Part shown: piece by piece, positions 52,026-63,550 of the stretch | How positions within the stretch are numbered: the first letter of the stretch is position 1 | How the letters are laid out: each line of letters begins with the position of its first letter | Assembly (NCBI GenBank): GCA_964059195.1 | Contig: CAXKWD010000011.1 | Span: 27,775,791 to 27,839,790, forward strand | Reading direction: 5' to 3' | DNA length: 64,000 nucleotides | Source of the DNA: Ectobius pallidus | Taxonomy: Eukaryota > Arthropoda > Insecta > Blattodea > Ectobiidae | Notes under the pieces: model-generated | What the model was told of the DNA's origin: nothing | What the model saw: the letters and a program-made list of their open reading frames with translations, nothing else | Database searches by the model: none | Translations under genes and position numbers: made by a program

Positions 52026-52096
52026 CTCTGCATAATCCTCATCACCACCATTGCGAGACATTCCCATCACCAATTCCACCACCAGACATGGCCTGA
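52026..52096 (-). CDS. Possible further-upstream HUWE1 exon (VELVMGMSRNGGDEDYAE)
   Basis: Read on the minus strand, an acceptor AATATAG and a donor GTACATG bound 71 bases. They encode RPCLVVELVMGMSRNGGDED followed by YAE, an acidic ending like the next exon. Against it: this exon would end in phase 0, whereas the exon at 49865-50107 needs one leading base. A small exon between them, or a different donor, would have to exist. I see no clear candidate for it. Confidence 0.4.
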
Positions 52097-52723
52097 CTAT
52101 ATTAATTCATGTCTACATGTTTTTCTATCTTTCTTCTCTTTTTTTAAAGCAGGCAAGTTAGCATGAATGCATACTAGTGTGTGCTATCTACAATGAACTG
52201 ATCTTTTTGTTTGTCTATAAAGTAAAGTGCTATCTACGTAAATTACATACGGTGAAATAAAGCTATCACTGCTGTAATAGGCATTACAGTTGCTATTCTT
52301 ATTATCGAAGTCTTTGTATTAATACTCTTCAGCGAGAATAAAATATGTGGCTTCACCTTTTCTATAAATTTTCATGTGGAAACTTCTCCTATTTGATAAA
52401 TACGATATTTATATCCAACTTCGCAGTAAGCATAGATGTTTATACACGAGCATATTTCACTTCTGTTACCATAATTATTGCCGTTCCATCTTCTTATAAG
52501 CAAATATTTCACTTCACCAAATATTAAAGATCACCAGAAAACCATGCATTTACAAAATGTGACATTAATAGTAGTATAATCTACAACAAACTGGTTATAA
52601 AACTCACTAATGCAGCCAGGCAACGATTTTTTTTCACAATTATTATATACATTATAATACTATTTCAACTTACATAAATATATAGAAAGTTGGTTCGCTC
52701 TAATGAAGCAAAACTGTATTTCC

Positions 52724-53007
52724 ACAGATAATTTTCAAATAACTATACTAATGCTTTACTTTGGAATGTACTGAGATCATAGGAGGGAGATTTACTGTAG
52801 TCAGAGATAAGTTTCATAACAACACAACAATTCATACCATAAAAAATTATCACAAGATTGGAAAGACAGATAATTTTCAAATAACTATACTAATGCTTTA
52901 CTTGGGAATGTACTGAGATCATAGGAGGGAGATTTACTGTAATCGGAGATAAGTTTCACAACAACACAACAATTCATACCATAAAAAATTATCACAAGAT
53001 TGGAAAG
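52724..53007. repeat. 142-bp tandem duplication, two near-identical copies
   Basis: ACAGATAATTTTCAAATAAC begins at 52724 and 52866. Only about four differences separate the copies, so the event is young. Confidence 0.92.
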
Positions 53008-56000
53008 ACTGCTTTATAACTTCATAACTACTATGGTAAAAGCAATGAACACAGTTATATTCCTCTGTATATAAATCAGAAATTATTATCGTAATACTGA
53101 ACAATGTGAAAACATTAACCCTTTCAATTACAAGTGTAACATATTACTAAATAAAGGGTGTTTTGAAGTCTAAAAAAGCAGACTTTTAACAATTTTTTAA
53201 AAACTAAATGTCTATATTTTCAATTTTAAGACTTTCAGATCTTTCAACAGTCATAAGAATTTCAAAATTGTGAAATATACAGAAATGTATTTCTGAGGTC
53301 GAATATCTGAAGAAGAGAGACTGAAACTGAATTTAACTGCTAAATTAAAATTCGGACATAAAAGGGTTAAAGAAATTATTTCACAAGTTTACATAATGTA
53401 GATAAGATAATGAACGCGATATTCAATGTACTATGATATCATATTCATACCAGATATTTTCTAAATCTTTGAGTAACAGGTGATTGTAAAGCTCTCTTAC
53501 TTGATTCAACATTACATGTACCATCTTAGACAAAAATAATGGTGCTACTCTTGGTGGGAAATATTTTCAAGTTTTGATAAAAAATTCACACAAATACACT
53601 TCTTAGCTCCGCTCTGCAACAGAACTGTTTTTTTGACATGGACAAGTAGGCTGGCTATAAGCCTCTCTTCATGCTGTCTATAGCTTGACAGCTAAGGCAT
53701 GTGGTTGGTGACCAGAAGGATACAACTTCGTTCCAGACTCCCTCACGTTTCAGTCAATTTTAATATTATCAATAATCTGTCTTGGTTCACGTTATTCTTT
53801 TCTTTACAAAACGAACTTTCTACGAGAGTTGGACATAAACCGGAAGCAGGTTCCATATGGAAAAATAATAACTATTATCACAACCCCTCCTTCGTTTATA
53901 AATCATACTTTTTCAAGATATGGCTTATTTGGAAATGACATACAATGAAACAGAATGGATCTTATTATCTCAGAATGGATCATTTTTTAAATTAATGCAA
54001 AATGCATCCTAATTCATTTAGACTAACAAAGTCACAATAATGTCAAATTTCAGAACATAACTATGCATTTCGTCTCATACAGAATGCTTCTTTCACGGAT
54101 GGCTGTAGTGTAGCGGATACAGTATTTGCTTTGTTTGCAATGTTCCATCCTGCAGTCATACGAGAATTTCTCCCCTTTATCTTGTTTCTTCTTTTCTTTT
54201 TAATTCAAAGCTTTTAACACATGGCATATTTAAGATCAATTTTTCTTGTCAGTACTTTTTCAACCTATGGCATACTTGGAGACAACATAGAATGAACGAG
54301 AACAGATCTTGTTACAACGCCTAGCCACTCACTTATGAACCTGTCCAACCATGTGCAGTTCCTCCTTTCTAGGACTTTGAAGATACCAGTGCACCGTTCT
54401 TCTTGTCTGAGATGGTACATTCGATTTTACATTACAAAAGGCAATATGACATTCTCAATCACACTGTTTTTTAAAATGTATTTATTCATTTGCTAATAGT
54501 TTCAGCTTTCTATTATCAACCGTTACGGTTGTTATTACTAAGAGGATTACTGTCACTGAATGTGATAATGCATTAATAGGGATGAGATTTGGATTTTAAC
54601 AAAGACAAATTTTTAAAAACCTGATTTTATATGCAGAATAAGCTTTTTGAAGTTATTCTCAAAACAGGACAACAAAATCATCCGGTTACAAAATTATTTA
54701 CCACCTAAGTCCCATGATGGGTTTATTGAACATGGAATGAACAATATTCTGTGTTTCTGTTGACAGTTCTTTCCAGATGTAAATTACATTTACCAGGATT
54801 CTGCTTAATGAAGCTGATTACTATTAAGCAGGTGGAAATTGCAACATAGCTAAACATACCATTATGTTTAAAATATATTCATGCTTCTGCATCCAAATAA
54901 AGAAACCAAGCACTATATTAATTGATAAATCAAACTTTTGATCTTTAATGCAAAGTATAAAATGCTGTGCTTTTAATGAATAGAAATTAAGCAAAAATGA
55001 AAATAAATTATTGTATATATTGACAGATTTTAGTAAACAAAACATTTTGCCAACTGTCATCTTTTCTATAAAAAAATCACCAACATTGATATAGCATGAA
55101 GATAAAAAAATATACATAACATAATCAACATAAAATCACACCCCCTAAAAAACAAAAACTTGGATTTAAAGTAAGATTCAAGTTTCCACAATTTGTGACC
55201 AGACATCTTTGAACTGAATTGCCAGGTCTGGAAAACTATTAAAGAGTGCACTAAAACTGTTAAAGAAGCAGATAACTTGTACAACTCATGATTAGGCCTA
55301 ATGCTACAGTGAGTTCAGTCTAAAATATTTATTTATGCAAGTGTATTCAGGGTGTACCAGATAATGTTTCTACCTACAGTATGTAACTACTGATAGCAGG
55401 CAAATATATATTTTATACGATTTCCACATCACAAAGAATGTTGAAACTGGGCCGCTAATTTCATCTTAACTCTGCTACTGACAGAACTATAGCACCAACA
55501 TAGTTATAATTATTTGTAGATAGAATATACTAAGTTTTTACTACTGGAATAAATCATCTACACTGGTTCTTTACAATGGATGTTAAATAGTTCTTCTGTT
55601 TCAATTGGCTCTCTTTCTATTAACCATGTAATCCCCTGGGGCAAGTACAAACTACATTACAAATAGGCTGTGTGCTAATTAATGATCTGAGAGGAAGAAT
55701 ATTTGTCCTTACTTGTAAACACAACGGAAATTAAATTTACAATGTAATGTGCTCAAATACTATGCTTCTAAGGAATAACGAACATGTTTGAACAAACTTC
55801 ACCAAAGGGTTGGAAGCAAATATAGAATGACATCATTCATCTGAACCCTACCCCCCACTATACTTCTTGGTATAGACAAATCCACCTCCCAGTCATTCAT
55901 TTGAAGGTCAGGAGTATGCTAAATTTGTACAGACAGAAAACATCTTTGCTGTACTTTTTTCTAGAACATTAATTTACATTAATTTAGTCTCATTTAGTAA

Positions 56001-57415
56001 CAGTAATGCCTACCTAAGGAAGCAAACAATTCCAAACTAAAACAAATTTTTAATATATCTTACCCTTGCATGTCAGGGAAGGTCTGAACATAGGGGCAAA
56101 ACCATAGCAAGTGTGTATAGATCAGGAAACTATATTATTCATCCATATAATTTTTCATTAAAGTAATGTTTGGTCTTTCTTTACAAAATTTTGAATCTTA
56201 GACTGAACTGGTTTTCAAACCTGGCAATTCAATTAAATATATATTCATGTAACTTCGGGCATGGCCCCCCTTTCCTAGTGAGAGTTTGCGCATAATGGTA
56301 GGAGAGGGGCAAGGTTTACTACACCAGCTAGACAAGTTTCACTTCCCCCTTGTTAGTGCTGAGACTACTGCTATGCCTCATTAGAAAAACGTAATCTTAG
56401 TAAGAAATGTCCTGCTAGTACCAAACAAATCGTTTAATTGAACCTAAATGTTTCACATCTGCTAGTCTAAAACACGACTCTAATTTTGTCCCAGATTATA
56501 CAAATCCTCTTTTAATTATGAACAAATTGTAGACTATGTGAACACAATGTTTTTACGAAGGTAATAAGTCACTCAGACAGCTCCTGTTAAGAGGGTGGCT
56601 TAGTTGCAACTGGCGAATTCTTACCCCATGGCCAACCTCCTCTACACCCTAATTTTCTGCGCATCTAAGGGCAGTCCAAGGGTATGCCAGAGGTTACCTG
56701 AATATGTCTCTACATGATTTGTTTGATGACTGTATTGAAACTTCCAGTGTAATTAATGGAAAGCCAGTAAATTGTTTTATCACAATTTTCTATCTCCACT
56801 CCCATTCACCATTACAAAAAACAAACTTAACAAATGTAACAACAACAGGCCTTGGATGTTGTCTTATAATTGGGAAAGATACTTGAACTTTTGAAACTGT
56901 TATCATCATGCTATTAGCAGAACTGGGAATCACTCAGTGAGCCTTTAGTCAGCCTGGACTAGTGACGTATAAATGGAGAATTATTGTGGTATTATTCAAA
57001 CAATTCTGTGTGATGCCTGTCAATAACATTTTAGGAAAATTGCATCGCAGAAGAATTAATCACCTGAGAATTTAGTAACAATAACAACTCTTCACTCATA
57101 ATGCTCAATCTCAGACTTTTCTACAATCACTACTGCCTTCACGATTCAAAAGAATGCAAAAATAAATATCAACATTTTATAATTCAAAACAGGTGAAAAT
57201 AAAATCAATTTTGGTGATTGATAAGGCAAAGCTAATGGTTATTAAAGAACAAAATAAGAATAAATTTAATTACAGCACTGCAAAACCACTCAAAATGTGT
57301 GTAAAGCTCAAAGAGTGAAAGTGTAATTTGAAACTTGGAACAGAAAATGACAGTATCCTTATTAGTTAAAAATAAAAGGAAGAAAATACATGTTTGCTCA
57401 AACAAGGAGTAAGTT

Positions 57416-57820
57416 AATAAACAGTATCTTGGTGGAACTTTTTAACAGTGAAGCACTATACTATGTTTTTAAAAACAAATTGGTTGACTTTACACACTTA
57501 AGACTTCACTTTTTACCTGTTTTTTGCAGGACGATCGTTTCGCGGGCTTTTCCCACATTTTCAACTGGGCAGTTGAAAATGTGGGAAAAGCCCGCGAAAC
57601 GATCGTCCTGCAAAAAACAGGTAAATTGGTTGACTTTACACACTTAAGACTTCACTTTTTACCTGTTTTTTGCAGGACGATCGTTTCGCGGGCTTTTCCC
57701 ACATTTTCAACTGGGCAGTTGAAAATGTGGGAAAAGCCCGCGAAACGATCGTCCTGCAAAAAACAGGTAAAAAGTGAAGTCTTAAGTGTGTAAAGTCAAC
57801 CAATTTGTTTTTAAAAACAT
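57416..57820. repeat. Hammerhead-like repeat family, copy 8, doubled palindrome, 12-bp target duplication
   Basis: AAGGAGTAAGTT flanks it (57404-57415 and 57821-57832). A 146-bp unit is repeated (57477 and 57623), and each unit is itself a perfect hairpin. Four cores result: plus at 57565-57612 and 57711-57758, minus at 57525-57570 and 57671-57716. Each reads GCAG, TTGAAAAT, GTGGG-CCCGC hairpin, GAA, ACGATCGT, C, CTGC. U3-A8 type. All four are identical by eye. Confidence 0.9.
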
Positions 57821-58852
57821 AAGGAGTAAGTTGCTGAAAGGGAAACAGGGGATCTGGATATAAGAGCATGTTGTCCCATGCTGTTACTAAATGATAGGAA
57901 ATACCATTCTGATGAACTCCTACTAGGTTATGTGGTCATGAAATGAACAATAAGTTTATTGCTGGTACAAAATGGTGGGCTTCTTTTTAGCAGATTTTGA
58001 ATTATTTTTAGAATAATTTTCTTTCCTCCTTCACATAATAAATTACTGCTTCACAAGCTTAATTGTCTACCTAAGTCGCTTTAGGTGATGAATGCCAATG
58101 TGAACAAGACCACATATAAGCATAAAGTATGCTATAATCACATTTTGATTCTTTATATCTACATTATGGTTAATTACTTAGAAAAATGATCATAAAGAAT
58201 TTTAAAAAGAACATTTATTTTGAATGTTAGATTAAATACTGAATAAAAATGAATGTAATTAAGCTTTCAAAAATATTTTATGCAACAGACTTTTTTTAAT
58301 GTTTCACTCCAAGAATTGTTGGTGAAAAGAAAGTCATTAACATGACTGAAATCTGCCAGATATATTGTGTGCAATAGTGTGAAAACTGGGATGGTAGGAA
58401 AAAATTTCATTAAGCAGCATTAATTTATAAGACATCCAAGTATTTTAAGAATTAAGTGCAAATATTATAATATTACAGTAGAAGGTTAATCTAGCTTTCG
58501 TTGATCCAGATCTGCATTACTTTTTCATTCAAATATTTTGTTTGGGTTTCATTTGCAGTGAAGATCATCATCTCATGGGCTATGGATACATTCATTGTGT
58601 GAGAAGTAGGTCACCGGCCACTTGACTGACAGAGCTAATGGTTTAATGCTGTCGTAAAACCTACATTTCTTAACTCTTTAGGGAGTAATTCCATGGTCAG
58701 TGAACTCTAATTCAAACAGTCACAGTGTTTATTATTAAATTATTTAAATTATTAACAGTCATTATTAAATTTAACATTGTGCTCTATAATATCCTGTGTT
58801 TTCGATAAATTAGTCTGGATTAAAGAGGTCTTATTGTAGTTGGATACAAATA

Positions 58853-60224
58853 CGAGGGGTATTCCGAAAGTAAGTTTCGTCAGTTTGTCACACGGACACT
58901 TTATTGACCCAAAAGCAATACAGCATGGCAGCATGAACTATACACCGTGCACTATTTTTCGACATAGTCGCCAGCGACATTGAGACATTTGTCGTAGCGT
59001 GCGATCAGTTTGAAGAACCCACTGTGGTAAAACTCGGTGCCCTGCGAGGCAAGGAATTGGCGCACAGCCTGCTCCACCTCAGCATTGTCGTGGAAGTGAC
59101 GTCCCGCGAGTGTGGCTTTCAAGGCAGGGAACAGGTGAAAGTCCGATGGGGCCAGATCGGGACTGTAGGCCGGGTGCTCCAAGCGCTCCCATCCGAAGCG
59201 ACGAATCAGTTCTTGTGTGAGCCGTGCTGTGTGTGGTCTTGCGTTGTCGTCCAAGAGCACCACACCGTCACTCAAGAGGTCGAATGGCGGACCGGAGGTG
59301 GGTGAGGGTGTCGCAGTAGCGTGCCGCATTGATGGTCCCTTCATGGAGGAACTCAAGGAGAAGCATCCCTTGCGCGTCCCAGAACACGGTGGCCATAACC
59401 TTTCCTGCGGAGGGTGCCACCTTGAATTTTTTCCGCACAGGTGAAGTGGGATGCTTCCACGTCATTGAGGCGGCCTTGGTTTCGGGGGTAAAGTGGTGCA
59501 CCCATGTCTCATCGCCTGTGATGATGCGGAACAGAAACGCATTGCCCTCTCGCACGTACCGCATCAGTTGATCGAGGCTGCTTCCCATGCGTGCAGACTT
59601 GTGCTCCAGGGTCAGGTTGCGCGGCACCCATCGGGCCGACACTTTGCGGTAACCCAACACATCATGGATCATGTGATGGGCCTGAGCACGACCAATCCGC
59701 AGTGTGGATGCCACGTCGGACACCGTTATGCGCCTGTCCGCTAACACCATGTCCTGTACTCGAGCAATGTTGCTTTCATTCGTGGATGTGGACGGACGCC
59801 CACTTCGACCGTCATCCTCGACACTCTGCCGTCCTTCACTGAACATGCGACACCAGCGACCAACCATTTGACGCGACATGAACTCCTCACCATACACGGT
59901 CTGTAGGCGTTCATGGATGACGGACACACTAGTCCCACGTGCCCATTCATACCGGATAACAGCATGCACCTCCGTGGGCGACCACGTTGTCAGTACATGT
60001 CTGTCTGCCATCGTGAGCGGTACACTAATACCCGCGGGCACGGCAGTCTGCTGCGACTCGCTCTTCTACGGCGCAGTGCGCCTGCGTCATGCCTCCTCCG
60101 CTGACGCCACTTCCGTCGTGGAACCAGCCACGGGTGGGGATTCGTCTGGCGTTTGTTTGGTTCCCCTGGTGAACACGCCGCTCCTGCCATACATTGACGA
60201 AACTTACTTTCGGAATACCCCTCG
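58853..60224 (-). mobile_element. mariner transposon with TA duplication, transposase frameshifted
   Basis: The inverted ends are CGAGGGGTATTCCGAAAGTA (about 28 bases, exact), with TA on both sides. The 1,372-bp length suits mariner. The body is clearly GC-richer than the flanks, which suits a young or horizontally acquired element, although that is inference. Confidence 0.95.
58952..60041 (-). pseudogene. mariner transposase, one frameshift
   Basis: The first frame (60041-59268) has paired helix-turn-helix motifs (RGTSVSVIHERLQ, GRSGRPSTSTNESNIARVQD) and the first catalytic Asp (ITGDETWVHHFTPETK). It goes out of frame near 59275-59300. The second frame carries LLDDNARPHTARL and AYSPDLAPSDFHLFPALK. 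Counting 34 residues between the second and third Asp gives the DD34D signature of mariner. All three catalytic residues survive, split over two frames. Translation probably starts at the first Met or at MADRHVL ten codons later. Confidence 0.93.
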
Positions 60225-61457
60225 TATATTTAACATCCGATTCGCATTTTCTGGGAGCATTATGGTATTCTTACAAATCATCACACATTTAATTACCTGA
60301 TGTTTAATGACTAATTTTACGCTAAATGCAATACAAAACACATGCTCGTATAGACCACCTGTGCAACATGAGATCATTCCTTGATGCATTCACTATAAAA
60401 GTGTGTTCTCTAGTTAATCAATTGTGCATGCATTATTAGATATAATAAACGAACCTAAACGAATTATGTTATCTGTTGTTAAATTAAAAACAACTTTTAT
60501 TTCATTTTGGTAATTACATTGCTTTGATTACAGAGGAAAAAAAATTGCACTCTTATACGCCAACATTCTTTATATATGAATGCCACGAAACAACTTCCCG
60601 AAGGTTTTGAAGTAATTTTCTAAGTTGTTTTTATTGCAAATGCCAAAAATGCAGGAATCTAAGTATATACCACTAAGTTCTGCTAACACACAAAGTGAAA
60701 ATTAAAATATCGCAGCATATTTACATGTGCAAGCCCATGAAAAGTAGTGTGTGTAAGAGGTATATGAAGCAAAGAGAGGAAGCAGTGCTGTTACAAAACT
60801 AAAATTAGGAGTGAAGGAAAAAAATTCTCTTATATAAGTCTTCAAAATAAGAACATAATCAGATTATTACTTTCAATATCCACACAGCCTTAAAACCTGT
60901 TTAAAAAACTGAAAATGGAATATAGAAAACACACATCAAAGAACAACCAAATAACAAAAAAACAAACACACATCAAAGAACAACCAAATAACAAAAAACA
61001 AACACATATCAAAGAACAACCAAATAACAAATAAACAAACAAATTAATTTAAGGGCATGCATTCCTAAAAGCCATGCTCTGTTAATTGCCTAGTAGCTAA
61101 GTTAATACTGAATTATTGCTTCATAAAAGCTATGACTGGCCTTTCTCATATGCATTATCCAAATTAATTTTGGTACTGTCAAAACAGTTGAAATTTTACC
61201 ATATTTTGAACCTCTAGCAATTCACGAGTCAACCTTGACAAATAGCTATTCCTGATGGCTACACTTTGGGGGAAGACCACGTTGCAGCCATGACGTGTCA
61301 CACGTAACTCTTGTTAATTCTCTTAGTGCCAGGCTGTTCACCGGAGAACCTGGTTTCTAAAATGCTTGCCACCGATTCACTCAGCTCTGCTGCTCACAGC
61401 CTTGGATGCCAGTGTCAATTAGAGAAGAGTTTAGTTTTATGAAATAATATACCGGTA
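60225..61457. other. Non-coding stretch with a short tandem repeat
   Basis: AT-rich. About three copies of a 36-37 base unit (CACACATCAAAGAACAACCA) lie at 60929-61040. Nothing else was recognised. Confidence 0.55.
60929..61040. repeat. 37-bp tandem repeat, about 3 copies
   Basis: Units contain ATCAAAGAACAACCAAATAA spaced 37 and 36 bases, separated by A-rich spacers of varying length. Confidence 0.88.
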
Positions 61458-61558
61458 CTTTTGTATTTATCTGAATATAAGCCACACTTTTTTGCCTAGA
61501 TTAAGCCCAACAAAATATGCCTGCGGCTTAAAATCACATACAAGTATTTTTAGGCAAT

Positions 61559-62863
61559 CAGGGTGACTAGCAAAGTGACTTTAGAAAATTCCCTGACTTT
61601 TCCCTGTTGCTGAAGAATGTTAAGTCCGATAAGTAGGCCCATAACATTAGCAGGCATGCTCCTTTAATATTTAGGTAACCTATCTCATAGCAGAGCAGAC
61701 AACGTAACAAAACAATAATTCGCGCCGGCAGTGTCTTCACACTTCATAACAGCTAGATCAATAATAACACAACACACGTGACACACCAGGCCACGTCACA
61801 TGAATTTAAACTGACAATGTACACATGCAAACAAGACCAATGTGGCTGATGCAACTATCAATTGTTATACGTACGATACAATCGATATATAAATTAGTCA
61901 CAGCAATACCTTGATCGCTGCCGATATATCTATATTGAAGCTATCGATCCTCAGCTGGCGTATCTTTTAAAACGTGTCTGACAAAAAAATCCTCACATTA
62001 ACCCTTTCACTGCTGAGATATTGGCAAGCTGACATACCCTCCTTGCTGAGATATTTTCACTGTCACTCTGCGCTAAATCCGAAAAATAAGAAGGCAGTTT
62101 TAAAATACGCCAGAACTTCGTCATCACGTTAGAAATGCTTTTCCTTGCTCGTGAAAGCAATGACTGTGTTGAAATTGAACATACCATGGCCTTGACGTGA
62201 TTCCCCGCTTGTCATATGACTTGTGAGTTCATTGGCTTCTTCAGACATCACAACATTGTGCAAGGCCTCACATTTTCGTCTACAGATTGCACCACAGGGC
62301 AAGGAAAGCAATGAAATTAATTTCTATCTAACCCCAAGAGATGGCAGGACACTATCCTTTCGTTGAAACCATGTTAAAAAATTCTATTCTACGAGCAATT
62401 GTCTTATTCGTAGCACTAACTTCGCAGCAACATTGTGCAAGGCCTCACATTTTCGTCTACAAATTGCACCACAGAGCAGGGAAAGCAATGAAATTAAGTT
62501 CTATCTAACCCCAATAGATGGCAGGACACTATCCTTTCGTTAAAACCGTGTTAAAAAATTCCATGCCTTGTGGAATCGTCTCGTTCATAGCACCAACTTC
62601 GCGGGCGGAACAGTTCCGTCAATAGCACACGTAGGTGCCATTCTCCGCGCCGTAACAGTTCCGTCGTTAGCAGTGAAAGGGTTAAGGACGCACCCTAGTT
62701 TTTTGTTATAAAAAACTGTGGGAAAGTGCATCTATTACGTGGGTAAATACGGTAACTGAGCGTGGCTACTCCAATTGTAAATTTTTTAAAAATTCCCTGA
62801 CTTTTCCAAGATTTCTCCAGAAAAACAAAAATCCATAACTTTTCCCGGACGCTAGTCACCCTG
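61559..62863. mobile_element. Non-autonomous DNA element, 1,305 bp, 5-bp duplication
   Basis: The inverted ends are CAGGGTGACTAGC, and GCAAT is duplicated on each side (61554-61558, 62864-62868). The uninterrupted relative at 30092-30833 reads AGGCAATAATGG at this point, which confirms the borders. AATTCCCTGACTTTTCC occurs near both ends. Such ends recall hAT elements, but hAT normally duplicates 8 bp. No transposase. Confidence 0.85.
62251..62605. repeat. 177-bp tandem duplication inside the 1,305-bp element
   Basis: CAACATTGTGCAAGGCCTCA begins at 62251 and 62428. The copies are about 90 percent alike by eye. Confidence 0.88.
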
Positions 62864-63550
62864 GCAATAGTGGTAAAAATGTGCAAAATATAGCCAGTTG
62901 ATCTACCCTGGCTGGTTCCCTCCTCCAAGCACCGACATTATCAATTATCTCAAACTCCAGGACTATCGATATATTAGTTGATTCAACATAAAAAATACGT
63001 AAATTTTATATATATATTTTAATCAAACATCAATTTTAATTGCCGTAGGAAATGCGTAAAACTGCATAAACAAGTGATGTTCATTTTATGATATACGTTT
63101 TACATATTTTCTCATTTTTGATAGCGGTATTACGGAACATGCGTGTATTATGAGTTGCTCAGATGTAAAAAATGCCATAACATATGGGAATGCAAATAAT
63201 AGTAATTTTAAACTGATGCTAACTGAAAGTGCAGTTATGAAAAACAGAAAAATTGTGCGAAATTCATTACTGAAAGTCATAGGAAGTGTAAAGAATTGAT
63301 TTCTGTTTTCTTTTCCATCAGTTTTATTTAATTTAGTAAATAAAATTAGAATTTCGTAATTTAAGTCAGCTGATACTTTCTTTTTCTTATTTCAGGCCTA
63401 TTTCAGCTAAGAAATGTGTTACTTTAATGTTATGGAAATGAGGCGATTTATTTTTTCACTTTGGGGTTAATTTTTCCCCCGCTTTACTTTACTGTTAAAA
63501 AGGCAGGTGCGGGTTAAATTCAGGGGCGGCTTATATTAAGATAAATATGG

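Larger units (their letters stand above)
50108..58850. other. Probable HUWE1 intron sequence, upstream part
   Basis: Contains two tandem duplications (50588-51130 and 52724-53007), the candidate exon at 52026-52096, an isolated MITE end near 51326 (TACCGTATATCCTC), decayed tRNA-like stretches near 53690 and 54100, and the hammerhead-like palindrome at 57416-57820. I find no confident exon in 53.0-57.4 kb or 57.9-58.8 kb. Confidence 0.5.
61458..63550. mobile_element. TACCGTATT-type MITE, copy of 30092-30833, split by another element
   Basis: 61458-61558 and 62864-63550 together match the element at 30092-30833 (AATATAAGCCACACTTTTTT at the left, TTATTTTTTCACTTTGGGG near the right). The left end has a few extra bases (TACTTTTGTATTTATC). 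TA borders both ends. Confidence 0.82.

Noticed and set aside
53680..54190. Plus-strand tRNA-like stretches near 53690 and 54100
   Set aside because: A-box-like and B-box-like words are too degraded to call a SINE, and no target duplication was found.
59024..60300. Several plus-strand open frames of 60-140 codons
   Set aside because: They are antisense shadows of the GC-rich mariner transposase.
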